This document shows, one piece after another, positions 37,010 through 47,600 of a stretch of DNA of 64,000 nt. Each line of letters starts with the position of its first letter. The stretch's first letter is position 1. Origin of the DNA: Scortum barcoo (lineage: Eukaryota; Chordata; Actinopteri; Centrarchiformes; Terapontidae); the NCBI GenBank assembly GCA_023238725.1, contig CM041537.1:30600009-30664008 (forward strand), read 5' to 3'. The translations under genes were made by a program, and so were the position numbers. The notes beneath the pieces were generated by a model. The model was given only the letters and a program-made list of their open reading frames with translations. It had not been told where the DNA came from and did not search any database.

Positions 37010-37715
37010 AAGTCCTTCAAGTTATTTATTTGTCACAATTAGAGCGAGATGGTGGCAATGAAATTCTTGTTCTCAGGCTCCCTTCAATACCATTTCATCC
37101 ATTCAACAATTCACAACTAGGTTGATATAAGTAGTACATAGATATAATGTACAGGAAAGGTGTAACTGTGCGGTGAAAGTACAGTGTCAAAGCAGCAAGC
37201 TTGAGAGCTTAATATCTTTAACAGTCTTATGGCCTCAGGTTTGAGGCTGTCCCTGGGCCTGGTGGCATCATGCACTGTGGAATGGACTAAGACCACACAG
37301 AAGTCTCTTTACAGAGTTTTAATGACAAATATGTCAAACAAACAATGAACAAGGCCAAAGCAGAACAGTGGGCAGGTTGAGGATAAAAAAATCCAAAAGG
37401 TCAGGTGGCTAGGCCGAGGCAGGGGCCAACTCTGGATGTAGTCCTCAATGGATGGCAGCTCTGTGCTGGTGATGTGCTGAGCAGCCTAAGCACCACCTCT
37501 GTAGACAGTTAAGGTTAATGGCGGTTCAGCAGCTATACTAGGCAGTGAAGGAGCCACTGAGGATATTCTCCCTAGTGCACCTGTTGAAGCTGCAGAGTGT
37601 TCTGGAGTCAATGTTGAGCCTCAAAGCTTGCAGAGAAAGAAGACCTGTCTTGATAATGATGTTGGTGTGATGAATCCAGATCAGTTCCTTGCTGTTGTGA
37701 ACTCTTAGAGGAACC
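37010..37715 (-). mobile_element. Antisense LINE 3-prime region with an internal insertion
   Basis: The left part (ttatttatttgtcacaatt, aatgaaattcttgttctcag, gaggctgtccctgggcctgg) and right part (gtgttctggagtcaatgttg, cagagaaagaagacc) are antisense LINE sequence. About 160 bp (37275-37435, ending the element's ctttacagagttttaatgac) looks like a separate LTR-like insert. Confidence 0.5.
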
Positions 37716-38852
37716 TAAAGTTACTCATTCCTACTGTAACAATGCAAATTCATCATGCTTACACACACTAAATTCTGGGATTTTGTATGAACACTGGTGA
37801 CAATGAAGTCCACACATTAAAGTAAAATTCAAACAGCAATATGCAGAATGCTAGTGATCCGTCATTGTCTGAGCTCCTCCATCACCATCTAGCTGATCAG
37901 ACACTAAATCACAGGGAATTATTTATTGGTAATGTGGAATAATCACAGGATGATGAAGTTCTGATGATGCAAATGTTCAGTTCTACTCATTCTTAATGAT
38001 GCTAATGCTGAATGTGCTAAGATTTATGACTGAATGATGTGACCTTTGATCTTTGACCTTTAGGTTTCTTTAGTGCAGTTAACCCTATTAACTAATTTTA
38101 GTGCTGTAACACTTGTAATGTAAATCTCTGTAGGATCTGTAGGGCAGCAATCAGCAAACAAATCCAAATGAGTGTAAAAACTAGGGGTGTAACAAAACAT
38201 GTATTTGTCCTGAACAGTTTAGGGAATAACTTTGCTTAGTATAAAGTGGAAAGAACCTAGCCAGCTCTGCCCGAAGCATGACAAGTAGGAATTTTGTAAT
38301 GAGAACCTTACTTGTGTTGTCAAAACAAAAAGGAGTGTAGTCAATGTCACTTGGGTTCTGGACCTTGTTGATTGGGCCAGCTGCAGTGGTCAATCTCTCA
38401 CCTGTGGGCAGGCTCATCCCCACCAGAGATGGGGAAATTCGGTTATAGTTGTACATATTACTTTAGAGGTTTTATGGATGGTCTATCAGCCTCTCTGCCT
38501 CAGCAGCAGGGCCTTTATTTTATTTGTTCTGTTACATAGGTGAGAATGGGTTGCTGCCATATCTACTTTGACAGTTGCTATGGCAACAGATGCTCAGTAT
38601 TGTCTGTGAGGTGTTTATTGCCCCTAGCAGACCATCTAGTTCATGTTGAATGCAGACCTCGCAGTGTTAATCACTTCTACTGAAGAAGAAAAACAAAATT
38701 ACACCTTACAGGCCAAAAGAAATATTTATGCAGCTTAAAACATTAATATAAACATAGCTGCAAGTGGCATTTCTAGAGTTCAAGTCAACATAGACCGTTG
38801 CCTTTTATATGGTCCCTAAGAGGTCTAGGGTGAAGGGAGGAACATAAGCTGG
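37716..38852. other. Intergenic, no gene seen
   Basis: Holds the X-box-like motif at 38574. The minus-strand frame at 38181-38456 has no recognisable domain. Confidence 0.45.
38574..38587. promoter_or_regulatory. X-box-like RFX motif
   Basis: gttgctatggcaac differs from the consensus GTTGCCATGGCAAC at one base. It lies about 5.5 kb upstream of hdac11. Confidence 0.5.
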
Positions 38853-39512
38853 TGTAGTGGGCAGATATAATGCTGTTTATTTGTTAGTAGCTCACCTGAT
38901 CATAAAAACAACACAAGAAGTGGCGGAGGGGAATGCCGGACAATCACCCAAAATGAAAAGAAAATCCCACTCTAACAGAAAACTCACAGCACAAGCTGGT
39001 AAGACTTCATAAGTATACAAAAATAAGAACAAAAACAGCAAATCACCAAAATAAGTAAAACTGTGGCCAACAGCCCAATAACAACGAAACAAAACGAACA
39101 GAGAACACGAGTGGTAACAAAACCACCAGATCACCTTTCCCAGTCTCCGAAAAGCTATCTAGTACACTTCTGCAGGTACATCACAATTCATCTCAGAAAA
39201 AAAAAAAACACACACAAAGCCAATTCACGGGCGCCTCGATGGCAAGCTGAGCACTACTGAGCACTAAACGCACAGCCGCGCCGGGTGGTGCAGGCAGGAG
39301 CTGTCCTTTTCAAAACTCCCAGCTCCCGGCGGGTTGGCTGACTGGATCGGTGACGTCCAAGCGAAGGAAAGGAGGAAGAAACCGGATTGGGTCCACCCGA
39401 TAGTTCTCGACCAATCCTGGGAAGAGGAGACTGGAGCGCCTGTAGACCGCATTAGTAAGAAGAGGAAGAGGACCCGTGATGCATCCCTTCCCCGACTACA
39501 GAGGCCGTAACA
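38853..39512 (-). repeat. Possible solo LTR (TG...CA ends)
   Basis: In reverse complement the segment starts tgttacggcc and ends gcccactaca, about 660 bp, and includes a GC-rich block (39220-39450) with ccaatcc and ttcggag runs. Flanks gctgg and atggt are not a clean target duplication. No internal retroelement is attached. Confidence 0.4.
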
Positions 39513-39809
39513 ATGGTTTATACAAGGTCACATCTATTCCTACACTGAAAAAAATGATTTTTTGGCCTTGTAAATATTACTTTGACGTGAAAACTAAATT
39601 CTACAAGAGTTTTGTATTACCCCGTTTTTACTTTAAAAAAATAGCATAATTTTATGAAATGCTACTTGACATTTGCTTTGTATATTTTTAACTTAATTTG
39701 AAAGTGTAAGTGTAACTGACAATTACCAAGTAATTTGTATTCAATTTATAAATTAGATGATCAACTTGTAAAAAGCAAGTAAACTAAACTTATAAACTAT
39801 TTTGCAAAC

Positions 39810-39931
39810 CTGCAACCTCATTCAAACCTGGCGAGTGACATCATTCAAAAGCGCGCAACGGTCGGACATCATCCGAAGAGCAGAAGCAGTCCGCTTATTT
39901 TCAAGAGAAATTCCTCTATGCACACTCGTGT
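39810..39931 (+). promoter_or_regulatory. Promoter/first-exon-like segment inside the transposon
   Basis: A CpG-containing stretch (gcgagtgacatcattc, gcgcgcaacggtcggac) stands out from the AT-rich surroundings and ends at a consensus-like donor gtaagtat at 39930. It looks like the first exon of the gene whose broken last exon lies 0.8 kb downstream. Inference only. Confidence 0.3.
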
Positions 39932-40765
39932 AAGTATCTGTGTATGTACTTTGTTAACGGTTTAACCCTATAAAGCCTTCAGGAACCAATCAAATCAGAT
40001 TCAGGATATCATACCTTTTGTTTGTATGTTGTTTTTTTATGATGACGTGTACGGTTTGATACTGCTTCCATTGCATAACAAAACATGTATGAATCTGTGA
40101 TCATATGGTTGGCCCTGCAAAAGTACTGTAAAAGTAACTGTCTAATTAAAACTTGAAAAATTGAACTGCTATTCATCAGACACATCAACAATTAGAAATA
40201 AAAGGCAACACCTTTAACACCTTCGACTTTCACATTGGCTCCAACTACAAATTGATTAAAAGTTGAAAGATGTGTTGAAATTGGCAGGATAAAAGCTGGT
40301 TGGCTGACAATGCAAAATACAAAATAAAATTGATAAAAGTTCAATGAAGAACATATAGTCTTTTCTGCCCACCAAAATGGTGTCAATAGTGGAACTGATA
40401 GAATCTATAATGGTTTAACCATATTTAAACATATTCATCAATCCATTCTTATGCGCAGGTTAGAAATCAAAACTAAATAGATAAATGAGCTATTTTGGGT
40501 GACCAGGAGGTTATTTGTTGTTGCTGTGGTGTCAGAACAGGTATTGATATAATTTTATTTACAACTATTGTCTCAAATTTAAAATTCTTTTAGAGTGACA
40601 ACTGATCCACCACCATGTTTTCTATTCTCATTCAAAACTGTCAATATCTCATTTATGCTTTTATGAAATGTGCAAACTGAATTGTGTCGCCATTTTAACC
40701 TTGCAAGAAATCTGCTCTGTACACAGTACTATGCACCTGAACATGGATTCACATATATTTTACAG

Positions 40766-41079
40766 GACGTCAGCAGAGAAGCAGTTCAAGAGGACCAGGC
40801 TGAGCAAGTCCTGAAGATTTGTGTCTTCCATGTAAGTGAAGAATGTGAAGCATCACCCCATGTTGATGTGTCCATTGTAGTCAAAGGAACTCAGGTACTT
40901 GACAAATGTGGAAGTGGTTGCAAAGGCTTCTGCTCATGGGCATCATCTGTGCACTCAACCTGAGTTACCCACCGAAATTGAAGTACATATTTGAAGTTTT
41001 CCAGAAGCTCTTTCTTGAGGTTCATGTCCTTAAAATGTCACCTAAAGTCCAGTCACTGCGAAACAAACTTGTGGTGTGA
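40766..41079 (+). pseudogene. SAMD3-like protein, broken C-terminal exon inside a transposon
   Basis: An acceptor (acatatattttacag) is followed by a frame reading DVSREAVQEDQAEQVLKICV, then FHVSEECEASPHVDVSIVVK and GTQVLDKC. After the shift at about 40905-40918 the frame at 40918 to TGA 41077-41079 reads LLLMGIICALNLSYPPKLKY and onward, ending SLRNKLVV. The shape (a domain with VDVSIVVKGTQVL, then an ALNLSYP helix and a K/R-rich tail) matches the C-terminus of the large family of fish proteins annotated as sterile alpha motif domain-containing 3-like. The frameshift makes it non-functional as it stands. The SAM domain and central exons are absent. The family assignment is from memory of the pattern. 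Confidence 0.5.
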
Positions 41080-42603
41080 GTGCACGTTTGACATGTTTAA
41101 AACTTGTTCTTCTAAAATGCAGATTCATGTATAAGCGTTTGGTCAGTTGATGGCCAAAAAGACTCCTAGATGTTGTGTCTTCTAAAGAGAGCACTCAAAG
41201 CAAAGTATACTTGTTGCACTGTATTAAGCCTTTAGGGCCACTGTAGAATGTCCAAGTTTTGGGGCCCAAAGAAAAATAGTTATCTTGGCATTTTCTCCTT
41301 TCAACTTAAAATACTGTCCTTCTAAGATGAAACATTTGGCTGCTGTAATAGTAATTTCTTTTGAGATGTACTAGGTCAATTTGTGCAAATGTTCTCGGGA
41401 CGTGTTCAGTGTTTTTTGTATGGACTTCAAGGATAAAAAGGATACAGTAGATTGGCAAAGTATGTTCTGCTCAAACTGTTCCTGGGCTAGTTTTTAGCCT
41501 CTCAACAAAACAACTCAGGGCCATTTTAGAATTGTCATATTTTTGGCCAAAAGAAAGAAAATGATGTCAGAATTGTGAAAAATAAGGTAAACCTTAAAAT
41601 ATCTCATTAGACCTTTCTTGATACAGTTGATTGATCTAAAAGGTCTTGTGATGTACATGTTAAGAGAATTGTTTAATTTTTTTTATTATGAATAACAGGT
41701 ATCTGTCAGATAGGAAAGACATGTTGTATTTCAAAGTGCTTTAACTTGAACCTTTTGGCAAAAAAGATTTTGCCATGCAAATGTTCTGTCAGCATGTTTA
41801 AAAAACTTTCATTGAAAACACCTTTAAGTGTTTGTGAATGTGTTTGTGAATACAAAACAGTACCCACTCTTGTGTGCAAAAGAAAAATAAAGGTGGTGTT
41901 GTGTAAACAGGGCTGCTTTACTTTTTTGTGAAGGCTCATTATACCATAGACATTAGTATTAAATTATGTAAGTTGTGTAAATGTTACTTGAATATAGCCT
42001 GTAAATAAAAGTTAGAAAAGCTATTTAAAAAATATCCTGAAATACCATTTGTTTTAATGTTTGATGCAAACTGAGTCTAAGTAGAACTTACTAATAATGA
42101 CTGAGTAAAATTCAATGACAATATTGATAATTATGAGTAAAGGTTACCTGAGGTATTCTTGTAAGAATAACTCATATCTGCAAGTAAAGTTTACTTGAAA
42201 ATCACACTTGTAGAATTTACTCAACATTTCTGCGTGGAAAAACTTACCTATGTTTGTCTAAGTAAATAGTACTCCAATTTTTTTTCAGTGTAGTTGCTGT
42301 AGATTCAGTAAAATCATATAAGATCATATAAATCTTGATTAAAATATCATCTCAATTTGTCCTGATGTTTTACTACAGAATCTGAACATAACACTAGTTT
42401 AATTGGTCTGACCTCCTTTACCCACTGAAGACTGATGATTATTGTCTGTCTGCTGATACTGCTATATAAAAAAACTCTCTTAACAATGTATTCATCAAAT
42501 TCCATCCATTCATCCATTTTCTTCTGATGAGCTACTATAAGGGCTATAGTAGCTCGTCTTCAAATATTCCTGACCCAAATACTCCTTAACTCCTAAAGCC
42601 ACA

Positions 42604-42634
42604 AACCCTAACCCTAACCCCTAATCCCTAACCC
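42604..42634 (-). repeat. Interstitial telomere-like repeat
   Basis: aaccctaaccctaacccctaa and the bases that follow give about five imperfect CCCTAA units, the vertebrate telomere hexamer on the minus strand. Confidence 0.6.
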
Positions 42635-42880
42635 ATAAACTGCTATTACAACTAGAGACTGCTGAGGTATAATGAACATGGTGCCAAGCCCCAACAAGCC
42701 CCCAGGACAGAGATTTTAATAACATGAGGGTGACTGACATAAAATTGACCATCATTAATAAGCTGGAAACCTGGCACCCTCACAGCCAGTACCAGGACTA
42801 ACCGGCAAAGTACTATGGCAAGCCATTTGGGTATTAATTAGATATCACTGATATCACATGGCAAAAACGCTTACATGTTT

Positions 42881-43460
42881 ACTAGTAGAGCATGAACTCA
42901 TCCCACTAGTTAAGTAGTAGGCTATATTTTTCCTTACTAGTAAACCAGTGACAGCCAAAAATGCACACTGGTAAACTAGTAAGAGCCACTAGTTACACTA
43001 GTACATATTTTACCATTTATTTATAACCATAGATTGGCCTCATTATTCATATCGTATTCATATATAGTGCATATATTTTTTATATTTATATACACAATGT
43101 GTACAAATCTTTATTTTAAAATTAACATCATAAAATAAAGAGTAAAGTTGTGTTCGGGCTGATTTAGTCCCATACTCCTGTTTCATGACCCTCTCTTAAA
43201 GGCCAAGGTCAGAATTGAATCAACATTTAATGAAACATAATAACTTAGTGACGGCATGCTGCTTAAACAACTCTCTTGTGCCTAAAAACGATGCTACTAT
43301 ACTTTAGCTCATCAAAACAAAAAGCAGGCATTAAAAGACATTACAGCACTCTGTTTTAACACTGACTAATCAAAAGCCTTGTCCCACCTGCTTCATTTGC
43401 ATGCAGCCCACTGCTTCTACTAGTGCTACTAGTTCTACTAGTGCAGCTAGTGGCACCAGT
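42881..43460. repeat. ACTAGT-rich block
   Basis: The palindromic hexamer actagt occurs nine times: six in 42881-43005 and three in 43419-43442, the last group spaced about 9 bp (ctactagtgctactagttc). The two clusters bracket about 400 bp without the motif. Confidence 0.6.
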
Positions 43461-43627
43461 TCTACTAGGCTGCAATATATTATTCAGGCCATTGTCTCTT
43501 CAAAAGGTAAAACCAGATCTACAACCCCACAATAAACGTTTTTCCAGCTCCATCAGTAGCCATAGCATTCTTCATTTAAAAACAGCATATAATTATAATA
43601 AAAAAACATTTAAGAGCTTTATATATA

Positions 43628-43628
<1 letters not shown>

Positions 43629-43704
<76 letters not shown>
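43629..43704. repeat. Palindromic composite microsatellite GT-AT-AC
   Basis: (GT) run at 43629-43648, (AT) run to about 43687, (AC) run to about 43704. The GT and AC arms are reverse complements, so the block can fold on itself. It lies about 300 bp upstream of the hdac11 first exon. Confidence 0.9.
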
Positions 43705-43705
<1 letters not shown>

Positions 43706-43979
43706 GATAACACTTTTTATAATATCTTTTGATATGTTTTCTGCATTGAAAGAAAAGCAAATGTAAATGTGTAATGTCCGTTAAATCAGCAACACTGTTA
43801 GTATACCGTAGGAAGAGCAGAACAAGATATGAAGAAAGTGAAAGCTTGTTGGAGTACGTTTCTTTTGCTTTAAATGTACGTGTGCGCCAAGAACGTAAGT
43901 GACGGAGGTCATGCGCATTCTACGTACGTATTCTACGTGAACAGGAGGGAATAGGGACTGTGGGAAACCAACACCAAGA

Positions 43980-44131
43980 ATAAACGCTTTCTTTCTAGAA
44001 GCGTACTGCTCACCACTAACTCCAGCCAATTCCTGCTAGCACGGACACACACACACACACACACACACACAGGCACACACCGTCCAGTCTCCACCGTCCA
44101 GCAGCGGTGACAGCGTTATTCACAGCAGCAG
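43980..44131 (+). promoter_or_regulatory. hdac11: hdac11 promoter-proximal region and putative 5-prime UTR exon
   Basis: A non-coding first exon is inferred to end at 44131, where cagcagcag is followed by gtgaga, a good donor. The flanks are locally CpG-richer (acgtacgtattctacgtg near 43920, and 44080-44120). No ATG is in frame with the downstream coding exon, so this exon would be untranslated. A CA repeat at 44045-44072 lies inside it. The transcription start is not defined by sequence. Confidence 0.45.
44045..44072. repeat. CA microsatellite in the hdac11 5-prime UTR region
   Basis: About 13 CA units about 60 bp before the inferred first donor; length variation could affect the leader. 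Confidence 0.9.
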
Positions 44132-44332
44132 GTGAGACACATCGGCTGTTTGTGTCCTCCCAAACAGTCCCACGTTGTTTCATACAGCAGCTGTGGTAAC
44201 GTCTTTTTTATTTTGAGCACTAAAACAGGCTGAGCCACATCATGTAAGGCCTGCGCACACAGGATCGGAGTGTGTGTGTCCACAGACACGTTTCCTGATG
44301 CCGTTGCGTCTTTGGAAATGTATATATGACAC

Positions 44333-44344
44333 TGCGCATGCGCC
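44333..44344. promoter_or_regulatory. NRF1-type site in hdac11 first intron
   Basis: The sequence tgcgcatgcgcc matches the palindromic NRF1 core (GCGCATGCGC). It stands about 200 bp after the inferred first donor, in an otherwise AT-rich stretch. NRF1 sites are typical of core promoters, so the real start region may extend to here. Binding is inferred only from the motif. Confidence 0.5.
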
Positions 44345-44543
44345 AGACATGAGCCTTTTTATGCTTGTTGTTTATTATCCCTGATTCTTGTTAGTTCAGT
44401 AATGTGGATATAAAGTAATTATTACACACTGAAATGTGAAATCAGAATTATTGATGTTCTAAGAGTTACTAAATGTTTACACAGTTATTAATGAATGATT
44501 GCCATTGTCAGTTACTAATCTTTACTTTCATTTTTATTCCCAG

Positions 44544-44588
44544 ATGAAAGTAGCAATGCCTGAAAGACATGTCTCACCACGTAGTTAA
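44544..44588 (+). promoter_or_regulatory. Upstream ORF overlapping the proposed hdac11 start
   Basis: The inferred second exon opens with ATG immediately after an acceptor (tttttattcccag). That ATG starts a 14-codon frame, MKVAMPERHVSPRS then TAA, which runs through the ATG at 44569 in another frame. If this exon is used, the uORF would be expected to reduce initiation at 44569. Confidence 0.35.
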
Positions 44589-44603
44589 TGAAAGGAAAAG
44601 GAG
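44569..44603 (+). CDS. hdac11: hdac11 proposed first coding exon
   Basis: The frame ATG TCT CAC CAC and following codons reads MSHHVVNERKR and ends with AG at a GTGAGC donor. Spliced across the 109-bp intron it joins in phase with the next exon (AG plus T gives Ser). It supplies the only in-frame start I can find upstream of the conserved exon. The 11 extra residues have no counterpart in human HDAC11, so this exon rests on splice signals and frame only. Confidence 0.45.
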
Positions 44604-47600
44604 GTGAGCTGCACAAACCAAACAGCATTATAGTTTCCAATGGGGTAATCACATCATGTAAATGCAGTGGAGAAGTGTTGTATTGAAGACCTTTTGGACC
44701 TCCCTCTTTCAGTTCTCACTGCACTGAATTGTACACCAGCATCCCTCAAGCATGTCTGCCTATTGTGTACCACGCTGACTACAACATCACCTTCATGGGC
44801 CTTGAAAAACTCCATCCATTTGATGCAGGGAAGTGGGGGAAAGTCATTCACTTCTTGAAAGGTAAGAGAAACGGAGGCAGGTGGGGAGGACATCCCTTTC
44901 TGCTGATGGATTTGCTCAGAGCAGCAAAGAGAGCTAGAGAAAATAGAGCAGCGAGTGGAGAGGTGAGATGTAGTTTCTGGGGAGGGGAAATGCAGAGCAA
45001 TAGTGCACAGATAATTAGAGAAAACTCCCTGTAGTAGTCTGTGCAGGTACAGTAGATGAGGCTCAGTGTAGGTTTCAAGGCTAAGGGGAAACAGTTGCTG
45101 GATAACTGGCACAATGTTAAGTTGCACCATGAATTGTCTTTGCAAGAAAATGCAGTTCACAGCTTAGTGAATTCACAAAAATGTTTGAGTATGAATTAAG
45201 AACTGAGCCTGGCAAGAAATGGAGAAAAAGAGGATATTGCAGTGGTGACCAGTATATTTAGAAAATCATATAAAGGAACTTATACAAAAGATGTTAAAGA
45301 GCTCTCTGTGTTACATCCAACATCAGCAGAAGTTTTTTTTTTTTTTAAATAGTACAGTGTTAAAACATTTCTGTGTTACACTTATACAATAGAGTAGCTA
45401 ATGTTAACTATAGTAAGTTACTAAAATTCAAAACTATACTTACTATATCATTATAGCCATGTTAAAAATAATGTTGCTATGAAGCATGTGCAAATGCAGG
45501 GTGTAGACTATTGTGGGTGCATCTAAGTTTTGCAAGAATCACATTTTTTACTGCATGTTACTGCAATGAGTGAGTTGTCAGATATAATGTAGCTAGAGGG
45601 TACAATTAATGACATAATACTTATGTTAGTTATGTTAAGTTATCACAGATTATCTGTGCCATGTACTACTCCAGGACACAGTGACAGTTTTAACAAATGT
45701 TACTAAACATAATTTTTACACAAGTTACATCCTTCTACCTGAAATTTGGCTAGTAAAACATTGTGAGCACGTGAAGTTCTTTACAGTTGAGAAATAGACT
45801 TGTCAGTGCCCCCTGGTGGATAAACAATGTAATGGAGACTCTGACTTCTAAATGACCTCCAACATATCTTTGTCATTTCTGCACTGTAATTTCTTGTTAC
45901 TTATTTGCTTATGTATATGTATACACATACCAAAATATGAGTTTAAAGTTAGAATAATGCTGACCATGCCAATGAACTGGTCAAGCAGAAGCTGGTGCTT
46001 CTCTTTATTCATGGTTCATGCATGCAAATTAGTTTGGTCACTGATCACAGTTCAAATGAATATTTACATCTTGCTTCAGCAGTGTTATTTCAGTAAAACA
46101 CACACACACTTAATACCAAACTAAGGACATGGAATTGTTGCCTGTGTTCAACTACATGAGATAGATTGGTGAAGTAGTTGATCATTGTAGGACTGGACAG
46201 TTTAGTGCTTTTCCCTATTGGGCAATGGTAATTTAGATGTTCAAGCTTTTGTTTTGAAAGTCTTGAAAATTGTTTAGTACATAAGTTAGAAAAACATCAA
46301 CTCTGTTATGAAGGTTATTTATTTTAGGTTATTATTTTATAGTTTTTTTATGTATGAATAGCATTATATTTTAACATTTCTACAGCCAATTTTACCTATA
46401 TATATTTTTATCTCTTTGACTTAACACAAAATGTCCTTGTCTCAGAGGAGCAGTTCATCTCTGATGGCAGCATCGTTGAAGCTCGTGAGGCTACTGAAGA
46501 TGATCTGCTGGTGGTTCACACCAAACGCTACCTCAACAGATTAAAGGTTGCTTTGTTTTTCTTCAACACTTCTAACTTTTACTGGATCTTTTATTATGAC
46601 AGCATGACATGTTCACTGCAGTCTCTCATCTCTTCACAGGTTGTTTTTTTCTTTCTACATCTCCTCTGTGTAATACATTCATCAATCAGTAGTACTGAGG
46701 AGCTGAGAGATCCATCAGGATTTGAAATTAAGTGATTTGTCATGAAAAAGAAATGTTACTATGTGCTCATATTTAACAATATAATTAATGTGATCCAAAC
46801 CAAACAGACTGTTGTCTGGATTTTTTTCTGCTAAATTGCATTTTTGCATATTTGTTGCAAAGCAGTAGGCAACACAACAATGCAGAGAATCCTCGTCAAA
46901 ATGCAGCGGATAATCCTGTAGTCCTCATTTAAATTAATCATGTCAAGCATTGTTAAATGATAACATGTCTCTAAGTCCACTAAATAATCACGGATGTTTG
47001 CACTTTTAATTTATCAACTCCAGGAGTTGATTTAGTTGGCTTTCCCTCCAGAGGGGAGTTGTGAAGCTTTAATTCAGTTGTATGTGGCTATGTCATACAG
47101 TCGGTGATGTGGAATTACTGAAAAGTGATTGTAAAAGCTGATAACAGCAGTTCTCTCATCTTCAAAGCCTCTGTATTTATACTCTCTTCCCTCTACTGCA
47201 TGTTGAACCAAAAGAAAGTGGACCTCAGTGCCCACTGGCACCATTATTATACAAAAAATTATACTAAATTATACAAAATTGTTGGTACCCTTATGTTAAA
47301 GAAAGAAAAACCCACAAAGGTCACTGAAATAACTTGACACTGACAAAAGTAATAATAAATAAAAATCTACTGAAAATTAACTAATGAAAATCAGACATTG
47401 CTTTTGAATTGTGGTTCAACAAAATCATTTTAAAAAACAAACTGGCCAGGACAAAAATGATGGTGAGTTTTTCTTTCTTTAACAGGAGGGGTACCAACAA
47501 TTTTGTCCATGTGTGTATCTTTCTTTATTATTATGTCTTGTCTGCACCTTTATATCCAACCCCTGTTTCCTTATTGAGTCATAGAAAAATTGTGTTTTTG

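Larger units (their letters stand above)
39540..42293. mobile_element. Candidate DNA transposon with short TIRs carrying a host-type exon
   Basis: The interval starts ctacactgaaaaaaatg and ends with its inverse, ttttttttcagtgtag, giving about 15-bp terminal inverted repeats 2.75 kb apart. No clear target-site duplication is seen at these ends. Inside are a CpG-containing promoter-like stretch with a donor (39810-39931) and a broken terminal exon of a SAMD3-like protein (40766-41079). No transposase is recognisable, so it would be non-autonomous. Confidence 0.5.
42294..43628. other. hdac11 upstream region
   Basis: Contains the telomere-like and ACTAGT-rich blocks listed separately. No exon seen. 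Confidence 0.45.

Noticed and set aside
44654..45160. 168-codon minus-strand open frame
   Set aside because: Antisense to the hdac11 exon at 44713-44861 and its intron; no family resemblance.
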